From Lacticaseibacillus chiayiensis (GTDB lineage: Bacteria > Bacillota > Bacilli > Lactobacillales > Lactobacillaceae): a stretch of DNA of 64,000 nt. Position numbers and translations under genes: made by a program. Shown here one piece after another: positions 63,675 to 64,000 of the stretch. Location: NCBI RefSeq assembly GCF_004123795.1, contig NZ_MSSM01000001.1, positions 62,001 to 126,000 of the forward strand, in the 5' to 3' direction. Within the stretch, counting starts at the first letter, position 1, and each line of letters starts with the position of its first letter. Under the pieces are notes generated by a model. It was not told the DNA's origin. It searched no databases and saw nothing but the letters and a program-made list of their open reading frames with translations.

Positions 63675-64000
63675 GTGCAGACGAAAGCAGATCTTTTACA
63701 GTGGTTAAAGCAAATGGTTCCCGGAGATCTAAAATATCTCGATCAAAGCGGCGCGGCCTACCTGCCAGAGATTCGCGAACTAGAGGCGATTCTCCGACCG
63801 CTTTGGGCAATTTTGCCAGCTTATTTTAGCGGGGAGCCGCTAACAACGAGTGAGCAATTTTATTTAAATGAACTAAAGCGGAGGGTTGAAACTGGCGATT
63901 TACCGGCGATAACGACCCATAACCGCCAGATTGCAGTTGAACTTGGCGTCATTGCTTATGCCCTTGGTACCTATCGCGAACGGTTTCTTAACTTGTTTTC
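63675..64000 (+). CDS. DUF2264 family protein, N-terminal part
   Basis: The frame is open from a GTG at 63675 to the right edge (about 108 residues seen). YLPEIRELEAILRPLWAILPAYF is the characteristic start region of DUF2264 (quoted in part: EIRELEAILRPLWA). An AGGG lies seven bases before the GTG, so the start is likely but not certain. DUF2264 proteins occur with uronate and glycosaminoglycan genes; the function is unknown. The gene continues beyond the window. Confidence 0.7.
   Translation, partial: MQTKADLLQWLKQMVPGDLKYLDQSGAAYLPEIRELEAILRPLWAILPAYFSGEPLTTSEQFYLNELKRRVETGDLPAITTHNRQIAVELGVIAYALGTYRERFLNLF

Overview
The window looks like a chromosomal stretch of a Lacticaseibacillus (casei/paracasei/rhamnosus group) genome. 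The evidence is a lactocepin-type cell-wall proteinase with a sortase anchor, a sorbitol operon in the gut order known from L. casei (gutF-R-M-C-B-A), many phosphotransferase (PTS) systems, PRD regulators and numerous CcpA-type cre boxes. The species is inferred from these families and was not tested. No tRNA, rRNA, CRISPR array, transposase or prophage gene was seen.

Layout. 1-1 kb: the end of a GH1 phospho-beta-glucosidase, a cystathionine-synthase-like fragment and a probable decayed Fst-type toxin. 1-6 kb (minus): the proteinase and a small downstream gene. 6.4-7.2 kb (minus): a HAD phosphatase. 7.5-13.5 kb: the sorbitol operon, ending in a transaldolase-like gene. 14-21.7 kb: a G+C-richer operon with a PRD regulator, a PRD-only protein, four small proteins of an uncharacterised membrane system (SFCGS, DUF4312, DUF4311, DUF4310), an amidohydrolase, a DgaE-like PLP enzyme and a DgaF-like aldolase. 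22.3-30.6 kb: mannose-family PTS, LacI regulator, two tandem DUF4874/DUF4832 proteins (one cytoplasmic, one secreted) and a lipoprotein with discoidin-like domains. 30.9-37.1 kb: PRD regulator, galactitol-type PTS, class II aldolase, TIM-like protein and YjbQ protein. 37.4-38.6 kb: small genes, including two apparently orphan antitoxins. 38.8-46.2 kb: two GH1 genes, lactose/cellobiose-type EIIB, EIIA and EIIC, and two GntR regulators. 46.6-64 kb: a large polysaccharide locus with a GntR-LacI regulator, two mannose-family EIIB-C-D sets sharing one visible EIIA, an esterase, two GH43 enzymes, a GH36 enzyme, KduI, KduD, unsaturated glucuronyl hydrolase (GH88) and the start of a DUF2264 gene.

How the parts fit. 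Most operons pair an importer that phosphorylates its sugar with a cytoplasmic hydrolase or catabolic enzymes and a dedicated regulator, with cre boxes suggesting glucose repression. The last locus fits uptake of short uronate-containing oligosaccharides: GH88 would release an unsaturated uronate that KduI and KduD convert towards 2-keto-3-deoxygluconate. No polysaccharide lyase, KDG kinase or dedicated KDPG aldolase is visible there.

The best leads for something new are the DUF4310/4311/4312/SFCGS system, a family of about 120-nt structured repeats (one copy at 16.3 kb, two tandem copies at 43.2 kb) sitting in 5' leaders, and the PTS-DUF4832-discoidin lipoprotein locus.
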